From contig NC_089451.1 of NCBI RefSeq assembly GCF_026210795.1, positions 1,844,001-1,908,000 of the forward strand: DNA of 64,000 nucleotides, read 5' to 3'. How positions within the stretch are numbered: the first letter of the stretch is position 1; each line of letters begins with the position of its first letter. This document shows positions 32,704 to 45,719 of the stretch, piece by piece. Source of the DNA: Rhizophagus irregularis (lineage: Eukaryota > Glomeromycota > Glomeromycetes > Glomerales > Glomeraceae). The notes below the pieces were generated by a model. That model made no database searches. It was not told the DNA's origin and saw only the letters and a program-made list of their open reading frames with translations. A program made the translations under genes and the position numbers.

Positions 32704-35700
32704 TAAGGAATGATTTCATTCTGTAATATTTAATTATGATATTAATATAATAAATATAATTGATTCTCATTTTTTTTAATTTTAATTTCTTCTTTAGATG
32801 TTTTATTAATATTAGTAGAGGATTATTGATGCAGTATTTATATTTTTATATAATTATAGGTTCGATAATTTATCCATTACTTTCTCATTTTAACATTACA
32901 ATTTCTTTTGATTTTTTACCGGTATTATAAAATTTTATTATTCAGTACTATACTGTTCACGATTAGTATTATATAAACTTTTTATTATCTGACCATTTAT
33001 TATAGTGTGTAAGCGAGTAGGTGTATCAATAGCTGTGGTACCAAAATCCTCATATACCATATTTGGTCATGAGCATATATTTTTTCACAATTAGATCTTT
33101 TCCTGTTGCATATATTTTAATTCCATAATATTTGTTCTGTATAATATTAATAGCAAAATCAGTTAACAAATAGAGCACCTTATCATTTGATAAAACATTT
33201 AGAACTTCAAGCTAGATTGAATGGGTTAACCACTTAACCTTCTGGGATTTATAGCATATTAATTTTGGTTTTCCGCTGCCAGTAATATTGACTATAAAGC
33301 AAATCATCAGTTAGTATTTACATTTCTGCATGCGCTATATGCGCTATGCTGCAAAGTTATTAGGAAATAAAAATGTACATTTTTTTTTATTGTTGTATTT
33401 ACCTCCCACACATTAAACTATTTCTTTATTAATCTTAGCAAATAACATAAGTGAGATGTTCGTGATATAAATTTTATATCATCTATCTAAACTATTGAAA
33501 ATGTTCCTTTTGAAGTTTTGCTCAAAACACTTAAATATTACTAATTGCAAAGAAACCAATTTCAAACCATCATCGATAAACTCGTGTATGTATGTTTAAA
33601 CAGATAAAAGAACATAGATGTGATGGAATCTTATTTATTTACAATTACTTTCTGCTATTTCTACCATGTTGCTATTTCAGGTGTTCATTTTTCATTTTAC
33701 AACCCATTTTTCTACATTATTGAGGATAGGAGATCTCCGCCTATTTCCTGGATCGTTTTTCGAGTGTTATATATTTGGTGTCTGAAATTCCAATTATCAT
33801 ATAAATCGTTCGGTACAATGAAAATATAGAAAATTCAGTCTTGCGTTATGGTACTCTCCGTACGTTGGTATGTATCCTGATAATTCACTACGTTTAATGG
33901 TGGTTTAAGCCACGGTATTCATCTGGCATCTGCCGAAACAAAAAAATTTTTACGGTCGGTTTGACAATTCTTACTGAATTTTCAAACCTATTGCTTATCA
34001 GATAAAAATTTATATTTGAGTTTTTTATTAAGGTCAACCTGCCGTATTTGATCCGATTTGAAAAGATATTTTTTAATTTTGATTTTTTTTCTTACTTCCA
34101 CCCACTAACCTTGAATAGATGAAGTACATGTGACTCGAATAAAATCCCATAGATCTGGGTTCATCAGAACTTTATATTCTTAGAAATAGATTGTTCCACC
34201 TCTAATTCTTTTTGGATTTAGTCAATAAGAGTGTCGGTCCATCGATGAATAAGGCGACATATATTGAGAAATACTATATAAGCCTTGATATTTTGACTTC
34301 AGAAATGGCGTTTTCAACACTTAAAGATTTTTGTTTAATCGCATCTCGACAAATAAGGACTAGTGGTCGAATAAAATTTGCTGATATCCCAAGAACGTAC
34401 TGAATCTTGGTGCACTGCCCGTTTCATCAATTAAGTCGTACTGTACATAAAATCTAATGAAGATTGTTTCTTGACAGAATTTCTTTTAAAGTTCTTTTCT
34501 TTTAACACTGTTTGATGATGTTGAAACAACTTAATTGCGATATATATATATATATTGAAACGCTTGAGCTTTACCGTCTGCTAAGTATCATGTATCCCGA
34601 CTTGGAGTTTGATATCCTCAAAACTACTATAATCTGTTTTACTTCAGGATGAAAGCAACATATGAAAATAACCGCTCTTCCCGTTTTTTTATCCTTTTTC
34701 CTGATCCTCAATATTATCTTGGAAATATCTGGAAGCTTCTTATTTGATGATCACGTTCAATATATTTGTAAATAATTGGCCTGGAAGAGCAATTTAAAGT
34801 CTTAACTTAATAAACCATTGAGTATTTTATTCTAACCTTTTATGGTGAAAACTTACTTCTCAATCTTTGTTTCTTGGCTGTTTGACCTAGATCAACGGAA
34901 TAAAAGAGAGTGACATAAGTAGCGATAAAAGTTTGGATACTATGAAAAAATGATACAGTATCAAGCAAAGATGCGTTCACTTGTCATCTATCGGTGGCAA
35001 CGAATTGATCTACGATAACGTGAATGTGTTTTTTTGTTTGACGATATACATTTAATATCATTGGCAAATATAATTGATAAGACGAAAATTTAAGCCATAT
35101 TATTTTACTTCATACATACCATTTTATAAACTTCCTCAAGTGCCACTGAATATGAGGAATATCTTTGAGGTAATATGTGAATAACTGAACTACTTTGTCT
35201 CTTCCTCAATAGTAAAAAGGAATGAACTTCGTGATAGACCTTATCTTCCATAGACAAAAGCTATATTCTTGACCTTGTACGACATCACTTCTTGACCTTC
35301 CTATATGTAACATGATAATATGTGTAACATGAGAAGGTTATACGTAGAGGAGTAGAAGTCGAAACCATGCATTGCAATATATAATTTTTCGCATAAAAAA
35401 AAAAAAGATTTAGTAAGTCACTAAAGAAAATCTGGAAAATATGAAAATCTAGTGTTACATGGATTGATCTGACAAAATTTCACGTGATTTTTAGCCAGAT
35501 TAAAATTGTCTCTAATGAAGAAATATTACAAAGTGACAAATATAGTTATGTAAACATAATGTGTAATGTTTAATTTTTTTTGAAGGATTTAAACCCTAAT
35601 TTGCATTTTTTTAATTAACACTTAATTTAAAAATATTCAAAACTAAAAAAATTATAACAATTTGAAGTAAATCATATAATAAAATAAAAGAAGTATTAAT

Positions 35701-36308
35701 GAAAAAGCAAAATCAATATAAAATTAAAGTAAACTTAATTGCTAAAAAACCAAAAATTCATATTATTAGAAAAATTTTATTTTATATAATTTTTTAGTTG
35801 GTATTATTTAAGGTTGCTTGTTAAAATTCTATATTAATTTGGTTCAATATATAAAATTTCAGCCAAATTGATTGTTAAGCAATATGCAAAAATAATCATA
35901 TATAATTTGCAGAAAATCAACACAACTTGCATATTGCACAAATATTTTTAGATATGTTTTGCATAAAAATTTTACAAAAAACAATATACTTTCTTTACAC
36001 TTTCCTTTTACTATTAGTTATTTACCACCTTTAAAATATTTTATATTTTTAAATAAAAAATAAGAAAGATGTTTATTTTATATATAGTTATGATAAGAAT
36101 AATTACCTAATTAGATAATTTTTAGAGGAAATATTTGAATACGATTTGTGAAATTTATGCAAAAATTTAAAATCCAAATTGTGCATTATACAGATTATAA
36201 TTACATATAATTTTCAAAAATCAAAGTAGGTTACACTTTGCAAATTCTGCAAATAGATTTTGTTTAATATAAATTTAAGTAAAGTTTTTTCAGTTTTATT
36301 ATTAATAA
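32704..36308. other. Gene-poor region
   Basis: About 3.6 kb with no gene that I can support. Two short frames (33620-33829 and 34212-34403, the latter TTG-initiated) have less biased composition than the repeat DNA but no recognisable domain. They may be worn gene fragments. An (AT)n run lies near 34542. The part from about 35560 onward is AT-rich and includes a TTAAGGTTGCTTG end (35813) like the MITE at 11647. Confidence 0.45.
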
Positions 36309-36599
36309 TACAGTCACTACTGATTATAACAGGACCCCACTTACTATTAAGATAGGTTACTCTGTGGCTTAAGGTAAGGTTTACTGTTTACATATAAAAC
36401 TCTTTAAAGATCTACTATAAAAGGAAATTTTATGTTATATTGTTATGATTTTTTCCTTTTTAGTTAATTAACCAATAGAATTTAAGCAAATCCTAAGGTA
36501 AGGTTTCATATGAAAGTAAAATTTCTACCAGTAACATATCTTAGTAGTAGGCGGGATCCTGTTATAACGAACCTTCCATTTTAAGAGTTTTAATTCGGT

Positions 36600-36983
36600 T
36601 AAAGATGTAATATGTAATTATTTTTAGAAGGTTATAAGGTTGCAACTATTACAACATACATACAACACTTTTGTTGTAATTACAACACAATATTATAATT
36701 ATTATATAGTATTATAATTACTACTAGTATTGTAATTATTATATAGTGTTGTAATTATTTCCAATTATATAAATATGTATTATTATATATTAATTATTTC
36801 TTTTATGATGATATTTGTTCTATAAAAACTTATTTTTGTAATTTTTATTTTTCAAAAAGGAAATTTTTGAACAATTATAAGTGTTGTAATATTACAACAC
36901 TTTAACTTTAAAAGTAGTAATAGGTTGCAACCCTTACTATTACAACACAAGGTAGTAATTATCAATTACATACTACATCTTTA
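36600..36983. mobile_element. 384-bp hAT-like MITE
   Basis: The ends TAAAGATGTAATATGTAATT and, reverse-complemented, TAAAGATGTAGTATGTAATT are inverted. Flanking 8-mers AATTCGGT (36592-36599) and AATTCAGT (36984-36991) fit a hAT-size duplication with one change. The interior repeats GTTGTAATTACAACAC-type boxes. Confidence 0.75.
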
Positions 36984-37220
36984 AATTCAGTATATAATAA
37001 ATTTGATATATAATATTTGTGTTATATACCAAATAGTTCAGTATATAAATTTTATCCAATAAAATTACAGTTTTATATACAATTATTTATTTATGTACCA
37101 CAACAATACATACAATTATTATTTAAATTTTGTGTAATAATATTCATTTTAACGAACAATATTATCATATTTGAAAGTAATGAAAATTAACTTGTTTTAA
37201 ATTTTTTATGATTAATACTT

Positions 37221-38803
37221 TCACTTGTTTTGCAATTTTCTTAAAATTTTTAACTCTTTATTTATTTTACTGAATTCTGGTTCCTGTTCATATAAAAATC
37301 TTATGGTTTTATCTATAGCTATTTCTACTTCTATTGGATTTATTTTTTCCAATATAAGCATAAATTCATTTTTATCTACTACTTGTTCCTCTTTCTTATT
37401 TACATTTTATATAGTATCAACTATTTTATGATCAGTAAGTCCACCCTTTAAAATCATATCCTTAATATAAAGATGATATTCATAAGTATTAAAATCATAT
37501 TTTGAAAACTAAAAAATTAATATTTTAAGTTTATTGATTTCTATATCAAAACTAAGAAAAAAGAACTGATTTTATGAGTTAATTAAAAATATTTAAAAAA
37601 TCAAATATAAAAAATTTATATCTATTAGAAAATACTGAATCATTATCATCAAAAAATTTTCTAAGTTTATCACTTTGTGAAAGGATATCTGTTTTCTTCT
37701 AACAGTTTAAGATAGTTTTAAAAAATACCATAGATCAGACTTTAGCTATATTCTGAAAAGCATCATAAATAGTATAATCTACAAGTTCTTCCATAATACC
37801 ATCTTGTACATTATTATAAACATTAATCTGATTTTAAAGGAAAAGGCATTTGTAATGGCATTTAAATGAATAAATTATCTCTGCATTACAAGGCTGAAGT
37901 TTAGTGGTAGTGTTTAGTGAAAGAAAGATTACATCTATACTATTCAACTTTTCTTGAGTTTTGTCCAAAACAATGTGTACTGGAATATTATCAATTAAAA
38001 AAGCAATTTTTTGATTTTTTCTTCTCATTATTTTATTGAGTTTAAGGAGAATATTATTAAAAATACTAACTTACATCTATGCCTTCTTATTCCAAAAATA
38101 ATAAACTGAAAGATTTTTATGATTAATATTTTTCATAATGTGAAGTATTTTGTATTTTTAATATTATTTTTTCACTTCCAGTTGCATTTATTATACAAAA
38201 TATTATAACTCAAGATTTTTTTTTTATGATCTGATAGAGAATTACATGCCAAAACTTTAGAAGATTTCATCTTCTAGAATAAGCCAATTTCATCACCATT
38301 CCAAATATTTTTAGAATTATAAGGTATAAAGAGTTGTTGTAAAGTAAGATGATCTTTTTCTATTGATTCAGAAGAGGGTACACTTTTAGTTTTACCTTGC
38401 TTTTTAAACTAATGCAAACAATATTATTTTTTAAAGTCATCTAATCAACCTTCTGAATTATGAAAATCTTCTATAGAAAACTATTTAGTGAAATAGTTTG
38501 CCTTCATTTTTAAGATATTGCCATCAATATCTTACTTTATATTAAATGCATTATCAACTTAAAGTCCAAATGCATCTTCAAGTTGAAGTCACTTTGGCCT
38601 ATGAAATTTTTAATATTTTCTTAACTTTTTGCAATTGTAAGCCAATATTCACTTTCTTTTAAAATGTCTATAATTGTTAATTTGCCAATATTATATTTTT
38701 GCGCAAATTTAACATTCTGAATGCACAGGTCTTTTTCTTTTATTTTACAAATTTTGCACTTTTAATCAGCAGAAAATTTAACTCTCTTTTTCTTTGTTGA
38801 CAT
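37221..38803 (-). pseudogene. Tigger/pogo transposase pseudogene
   Basis: Reading the minus strand from an ATG at 38803, segments of a Tigger-type transposase are recognisable in order. There is a helix-turn-helix N-terminus (MSTKKKRVKFSAD, then KICKIKEK and KFAQKYNIGK), a catalytic start (IWNGDEIGLF), and a DDE core (IAFLIDNIPVHI, then VIFLSLNTTTKLQPCNAEII) at 38028-37834. The C-terminal helical part is IEVEIAIDKTIRFLYEQEPE, ending near 37221. The frame is broken by many stops and shifts. Most visible stops are TAA or TAG where Gln or Trp is expected, which points to C-to-T (or G-to-A) decay. No function is possible. Confidence 0.88.
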
Positions 38804-39116
38804 TATCAGTATTTTAAAAAAATTTATCTGAAACTAACAGAAATAATTTTTCTGATAAATCTATAACAACATGATTAATGATAATGCATTCATATTTTCA
38901 TATTCTTAATAAAGTCACATGACAGTTCATTATACTAGATATATGACTGATATACATGGGCTGACTAAAATGAATTCAGTTGTGATATATGGTAATTTAT
39001 TATGTAATTTTGTTACATCTAGTGCAATTAATTATAAAAAATTAGTTCTATGAAATCTGGATCAGTACAAACAGTTTTCAGTACAAATAGGTTCATTATA
39101 ACCAGTGGTGACTGTA

Positions 39117-40235
39117 TAATTTAGGTATTTAATTAATTAGTTTTGCTAATTTTTTAATAAAAATTTACTAGGTTTTGCCTTTTTAATGTTATATTAATTT
39201 GCTAAAACTTCTAGTTTTTCTAATAATTTTAGTATTATTATTATTTTTATTAAATCAGTATACTTAATAAAAAATAGCTATTTAAATATTACTATTTGTA
39301 AAACTAGCATTTATTAAGCAAAATAAAATTAATTACAAATAAATCAAAATATTTAAACAAAAAAAAGACAAACTAATTTTTACAAAATATTATTGTAATA
39401 TATTATTATATACTTATTATATAGATTCTCATGAATTATGATCATACTATTAAATCATTCTTAAATTTTCAACCTTTTTCATGCGTTCCGCCTAATTAAA
39501 TTTACGAGATTTTTACTGGCTAAATTTTGGTAGTACAAAACTGACTGAAAATATGACTGACCAGAATTGGACAGGGCTAATATTTAAGTTTAGCTTTAAC
39601 GGGCATCCAGACGCGTCCTTATCTTACGGGGGTGTACAATCTTAAAGTACATCTGGTGGGCCGAGTTTAAGAGTTATGCACGTGCACGTGTGTTAATTCC
39701 GGCCAGTTCAATTTTTTTATTTTTATGTTTAGAAAAACCAGATTGTAGTAAAAATTACAAGGATAACATATACATGAATCGAAAGCAATTCTATCACTAA
39801 CAACCAAGCCACTCATAGGTGACGATTTCTAGCCTTTAAAAAAAAGAGAGGAACGGGTCAAATCCAAGATCGTTCCCAGAACCAATCAGTTCCAGCTTTA
39901 ACGACACGTCAAAACTATTGAATCACGTGATAATAACATCCAATTTTGTATATATGTATCAGTATTATTATTTTTTTCTTTTTTAGTTCGGAAGAGAGTT
40001 CACCTCTCTCCCGCTCATTTACATTTTTTTCTTTTATCAAGGTGACAACACCCTATCTTAAGGGTCAGACGTGTTTTGGTTTCCTGTTATGTAAATTGCT
40101 TTCGGCCTTAGTATGTAGAGTTTGGGTAATTTGTACTGTAACTCGGTACATTTTGTGATTAAAATAAAAAATAATTTTAAAAAAAGTTCACTTTTATTCT
40201 TTTTATAAACGTTATCAAGAGTAAAAAAGAAATAA
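39117..40235. other. Intergenic region
   Basis: AT-rich to about 39590, then more balanced sequence with a GC-richer patch at 39600-39710 (CCAGACGCGTCC, GTGCACGTGCACGTG-like). No gene is recognised. Open frames at 39946-40158 (plus) and 40058-40291 (minus) overlap each other and lack domains. Confidence 0.45.
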
Positions 40236-40345
40236 ATGGAGAACACGGAATTGCCTACCAATGGACTTGTCAAATTTACAGGAAATAACATTAAACGCGA
40301 AATTTCATGGCAAGGAAAACAATAAAGCTTATAACTTAAGAGCGT

Positions 40346-41110
40346 ATGGATAAACCCAAAATTGAATCCGGATTTGAGTGTTCTGCAAGACGCGTTGCTC
40401 TAACGCCAAAAACTGTTGTTAACGTTACTGTAAAGTCTGTTGGGGAAAATTCAATTCCAAAAAAAAATGAACCAGATATCAACAGAAGTCAATTGTCAGA
40501 AAAGTCTCGAGTTCTATTAAACACGGCCAAAATTCCGAATTATGAAGTCGCTGGCAAATCAAAATCGCCCATCCGAAGCCCAAAATCTTTATCTTGGCAA
40601 TAATATATTTTCTGGCTTCATAACTCGATGAATGACTTTTTTCTTTTGAAGATAGACAAGAGCATCTGCTATCTGAGATATATAACTTGCTGCTTTATGT
40701 TCTGTAAAAGGTCCGATGCTTATACAATTCTCCATTTTCGGCATATTCCAACACCAAAAATAACACTCTGGGCTCTATTCTTTTTGAAGCGTTACTAAAA
40801 ATTTGTGGTTTCGCATACCGGACGCAAGCCAGAGACGTATGACACTCTGTAGTACGCCTGATTACTGGCACCTGAAATGATCAAAGACACAGGTTATGAC
40901 CAATAGATAGATTCGTGGCACTTGGAGTGTTGTGTTATGAATTCTTGGTTGGGGAGCCTCCTTTTATGGTTCAAGGTAGATTATAAAATACCAAATCAAA
41001 TCTCTTCGGAAGCTAAAAATCTCATTTCGTCTTTATTACAGTCCGATCCTGAGAAACGTTTGCCCCTCGATCATGTTACAACACACCCATGGATTTTGAA
41101 GAATAAGTAA
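40346..41110 (+). pseudogene. Rearranged Aurora-type kinase pseudogene with an internal inversion
   Basis: Three pieces of an Aurora-like Ser/Thr kinase lie together. (1) 40346-40603, plus strand: an 85-aa frame that could be the N-terminal regulatory region. (2) about 40800 down to 40561 on the minus strand: [12 protein letters not shown], then (frameshift) [34 protein letters not shown], then [10 protein letters not shown]. This covers the hinge, the catalytic loop (HRD changed to HRV) and the DFG region (changed to GFG). (3) 40830-41110, plus strand: LLAPEMIKDTGYDQ, a stop, then SWHLGVLCYEFLVGEPPF, and finally VDYKIPNQISSEAKNLISSL up to HPWI. The middle block is inverted relative to its neighbours, several frameshifts and stops are present, and the ATP-binding lobe is missing. 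A 29-codon frame at 40236-40325 may be a further 5' remnant. No introns are visible, so a retrocopy origin is possible. Confidence 0.82.
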
Positions 41111-42080
41111 TCAGTTTATGGAATATGAAAGAATTTGTAACGTTTTTAGATCTTAAGAATCGTGTAAATATTATGAAATTTTGTTTTATAAGGTTATGTT
41201 AGTATAGCATTTCCATTAACTATATTGATAAACAAGAATAAATTATGGTTGAATAAGGAAAAAATAATTATAAAAATAAACAATTTTATCATGAGTATTA
41301 CTGTTTATGATTTAACGATTATGCGGCTTAGTAATAATAAAATATTTAGTGTTCGCAGGGCAGGGCTAGGTTCAGAATTGGAATCAAATATAAATCTTCC
41401 AGGTGCTGGCTCTAGCCGCATTTTAAGTAATCTCACCTCTTGGCTATCCTTTGTTGCAACCATTCCGCATTTCGATCTTGATGCAGAACTTCTTCAGTTC
41501 CCTTATCTACAAATGCAAAAATTAAAAAAAAAGATCATATCAGTAAATTTTTTAGTATGTGGATCACTAAAATTTACATAAAGCTACTTGTGTATCTTTG
41601 TGTATTATATTAATATACATAAAGTAGTTGTTTTATAGTTTTATTTATATTTGCTGTTAGTGTATTAATATATTCAATATTTCAATCGCCGTACAGTATC
41701 ATGATAATCATGATAGGCGTGCACACACATCATCTCATCCACATGAAATACGATGTCAGTCATCAGAGTCGCGACTCGCGACTATATATATACTCTCACA
41801 TATATATATCATCAGTTTTTTCTAAAAAAAAAAAATACTTTCATACTCTAAAAAATAAAACCACTCATACTCTCTAAAAAATAAAACCGGTATTTTTAAA
41901 ATAAAACTGATAGCCAGAGCAAAGTCAACAAGAAGCTTTTACAATTGCACTCACAAAAGAATCGAATGATATAGGCAAAAACACGTCAAAGGTTAATGTG
42001 GAGAATAAGTAACAATAGAAACGAAAATTCGGGTTAGAAAAAAATAAAGATTCAGAAGATAATAAAATTGATATGAATTC
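41111..42080. other. Intergenic region
   Basis: Contains an open frame at 41225-41581, a segment of less biased composition at 41340-41510 with no recognised domain on either strand, and a short direct repeat 'catactctaaaaaataaaacc' near 41843 and 41867. No supported gene. Confidence 0.4.
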
Positions 42081-42969
42081 AATTAATGACATGGCCTCTT
42101 CAACTGGCGAAACTAAGGAAGACGAAAATCCAGAAGAAAACTTATTAATAGAAATAAAAACTTGGTCGAAAATAAAAGTGATACGACTTTGTTAATGGCA
42201 CAAACGATCCCTCTTCAACCAGTGAAATTGTGAATATGAAGGAAGACGAGAATCCCAGGATGGACTCGATAACGCAGACGCGGATGCAGAAGAAATTGCT
42301 GCACGCCGCGCAACAGAATATATCGACGATGAAGCAGATGACTTGGAAGTAAACTTCACGTACATTGTTCGCGTCTACTTGTCTAGCTTTTTAATCGATA
42401 AATCTGGTTATGTTCAAATGGACCAATTTCGCGAAGACCTCAGGTTGTGTTATCATTTTTAAATTATTTACATAACCATAAGGTATGTCCGGAGTATGAA
42501 GAAGATATGCAAACGGCTTTGCAAATCGCTCACAAAGCAAAAGAAGAATTACCAAATTGCAAAGCGCTCGCACAGAATGCGCCAGGAAAACTCAACAAGG
42601 CGTATTCTTTATTATTCAGAGTTATTTGGCGCCAATGCAGTCGAAGAGTTTACCCGAGTTAAAGAAGATTCTAGAACCGCTTTGACATGTGAAATTATTG
42701 GAGTTGAACCTTTTCAAAAGGATATATCGGAGGTTTCCGCAGATGAAACCTTTCAAAATTCTAATGAATTACACAACACGCAAGAAACTGATCTTTACGT
42801 GAATTCGATGTGTCTACTACGGAACCTTTTTATATATGTGTAAATTCAGATTTAGGAATTTATGCTATGCCCGGAATGCGTATCACTGCCGATTTTCATA
42901 AGTTATCTAATGGATTTTGGTATTGGGATTATTATCAACCTTGTGATGATTCCGATGATGATGATTAAA
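42061..42969 (+). pseudogene. Degraded or frameshifted gene of unknown family
   Basis: Coding-like composition begins at about 42070 with two copies of a Ser-Ser-Thr-Ser/Gly...KEDENP module (near 42098 and 42210) in different frames. A clear segment ends at 42443: EEIAARRATEYIDDEADDLE, then VNFTYIVRVYLSSFLIDKSG. A possible 39-nt intron (GTTGTG...ATAAG, 42444-42482) joins it to a basic, helical stretch, YVRSMKKICKRLCKSLTKQK, continuing to about 42800. A frameshift near 42800 leads into EFDVSTTEPFYICVNSDLGI and a tail FWYWDYYQPCDDSDDDD ending at TAA (42966-42968). At least two frame breaks suggest decay, although unrecognised introns cannot be excluded. I do not know the family. Confidence 0.5.
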
Positions 42970-45149
42970 TTAAATTTTAGATTTTGCATTATGGTAAAAA
43001 TTCTTTTTTTTGTTTTTTTTTTGTATTATTTTATGTAAATTCTTTTTTGACTCATGATCGGACGATTCTACAATATTCATTTCTAAGGAGTTTTGAAAAG
43101 ACCGTTCTGAAGAAGCCTAACAAACAAAGACGTCGCGTACGCCTACTAAGAAAGGGACGAAGTGACGTCTGTGATCAAAATTTTTGACGATATTTCCAGC
43201 AAAGCTAATAGTAAATATTTATTAATTTATTATTTTTTATACTTGAATCTTTATTACAAATATTAAAAAAAAAAATCGTTTTTTTTTATTATAGAGTGAT
43301 AGGATAAAACGAAGATGAAGATGCACATATTTTCTTAGAGGAGTTCTTGAAAAAGAGTGCATATCAAGTATTAAAAACGCGAAATTTTTTTTTTTTTTTT
43401 TTGATGTTTATACTTTATATTTGTTATCTGACCTCTTATCATTGGATTGTATTTATTCCTTTTTTTATTTATCAGTTACAGCACTATTTTGTATTGAAAT
43501 ACTGGACAATAGATGAAAGTTCTCTGAAAAGAGCATTACTGATTTTCTAGAGAGTGTAAATGGTTCAAGAGACTTTAAAAGAGGTGTGTATTTTTTTATT
43601 TGCAAAGTGGGTAACTTCCTAAGCTAAAATTAGAACAGATAACTCATTGAGTCGGGGAGTTCACAAATTTTACTTAGGAGGATACTGGATTTATTTGTTT
43701 GGGTTGGGTAAGGGTGAGCAAAGTGGGTAATTCCTATGAAATTACCTGCTTTTTCTTTTTTATTTTTATTTTTATTTTTATTTTTTTATTTTCTTTTTTT
43801 TATTTTTTTTTATTTCTCTTGTTCACTTGATAACCAACTCAAGCAAATAACATCCTACTTTGTTATTGATAAAGTCTGCTAATTCTAAAGGAGAAATTGG
43901 CTATGTCTTCTTTACCATTAAATAAAAATTTAGCATACTTTTAATAATTTTTCTTTCTTATAATAGGTAAATGCAAAGATTTACAATCACTGGTAAAATG
44001 AAGATTTCCTAGAGAAATTTTTGAAAAAGAATGCATATCAAGTGAAAATTTTTTTTTATATTTATACTTTATATTTGTTATCTGATTTCTTATTATTGAA
44101 TTGTATTCAATTATTTATCAATTACAGCATTATTTTGTATTGAAATACTGGACAACAGATGAAAATTCTCTGAATGGAGCATTACTGATTTTTAGATAAG
44201 TGTAAATGGCTTATTAAAAGACTTTAAAAGAGGTGTGTATTTTTTTATTTGCAAAGTGGGTAACTTTCTAAGTTAAAATTAGAACAGATAACTCATTGAG
44301 TCGGGGAGTTCACAAATTTTACTTAGGAGGGTACTGGATTTATTTGTTTGGGTTGGGTAAGGGTGAGCAAAGTGGGTAATTCCTTGAAATTACCTGCTTT
44401 TTTTTTTATTTTATTTCTTTTTTATTTTATTTTTATTTTTATTTTTTTATTCCCTTTTTTTCTTTTTTTTTTATTTTTTTTTATTTCTCTTGTTCACTTG
44501 ATAACCAATTCAAGCAAATAACATCCTACTTTGTTATTGATAAAGTCTGCTAATTCTAAAGGAGGAATTGGCTATGTTTTCTTTACCATTAAATAAAAAT
44601 TTAGCACACTATTAATAATTTTTCTTTCTTATAATAGGTAAATGCAAAGATTTACAATTACTGGTAAAATGAAGAAATTTCCTAGAGGAATTTTTAAAAA
44701 AGAGTGCATATCAAGTGAAAATTTTTTTTTATATTTATACTTTATATTTATTATCTGATTTCTTATTATTGAATTGTATTTAATTATTTATTAATTATGG
44801 CATTATTTTGTATTGAAATACTGGATAACAGATGAAAATTCTTTGAATAGAATGATACTGATTTTTAGATAAGTGTAAATAGCTTATTAAAAGATTTTAA
44901 AAGAGGTGTGTATTTTTTATTTGCAAGTGGGTAACTTTCTAAGCTAAAATTAAAACAGATAACTCATTGAGTTAGAGAGTTTACACTGGTTAAAATAGTC
45001 CAAATCGGCTAGAAATTGGATGTCTGATTTTAGGTTGAATTTGGTAATAAAGATGGCTGAATTGTCAATCCAAAAAAAGTTTCAATTGGCAGGTTGATCG
45101 ATATCAATCAGAATGTCTGAATTGTATCTGGATTGCTTAGTATTTTTAA

Positions 45150-45435
45150 TCCGAATTGTTTAAAAAATATATTCATAAATTTACTGAATTGCAGTGAATT
45201 TATTCTGAATTATGATAAATTTTGATAAATTGCGATAAATTTTAATCTGAATTACAGTAAATTTTATTCTAAATTGTAATCTGAATTGCGGTAAATTTTC
45301 TATTCTGAATTGTGGTAAATTTTATTCTGAATTGTGTCTGAATTGCAGTTAATTTTATTCTGAATTGTATCTGAATTGCAGTAAATTTTATTCTGAATTG
45401 TATCGCAAATTGCAGTAAATTTTATTCTGAAATTT
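45150..45435. repeat. Minisatellite, TCTGAATTGCAGTAAATTTTAT units
   Basis: Variants of 'tctgaattgcagtaaatttt' followed by 'attctgaattgta' repeat about eight times with a period of roughly 25-45 bp. This is subterminal repeat DNA of the CACTA-like element. Non-coding. Confidence 0.75.
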
Positions 45436-45719
45436 AAAATATTACATATACATATAAAACAATTTCACCCAAAAATCAATATTCCAGTTGCCTGAAAAAA
45501 TGAAAAAAACTTGAAAGGTGAAGTAGCCGTTTAAAATCACCTTACCAAATTTCGAATTTCTATGTGTCTAAAAGATCTCAGAATAATGTTAAAAATGTTT
45601 AATTACATAAATAATAAAATACTTTTTTATAAAAGTTTTGAATTTTTTGTTTTGAAACTAACCTGGAAATCCAGTATACGTTAAATTCCTTAATTCCCAT
45701 TCATTTCTACAAATTGGAG

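Larger units (their letters stand above)
36311..39114 (-). mobile_element. Decayed Tigger/pogo-type element, TA target site
   Basis: TA (36309-36310, 39115-39116) flanks inverted ends: CAGTCACTACTGATTATAAC on the left and, reverse-complemented, CAGTCACCACTGGTTATAAT on the right. A Tigger-type transposase remnant fills the right two thirds on the minus strand. The left arm contains a long palindrome (about 36330-36582, GTTATAACAGGAYCC) and a later MITE (36600-36983). Confidence 0.85.
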
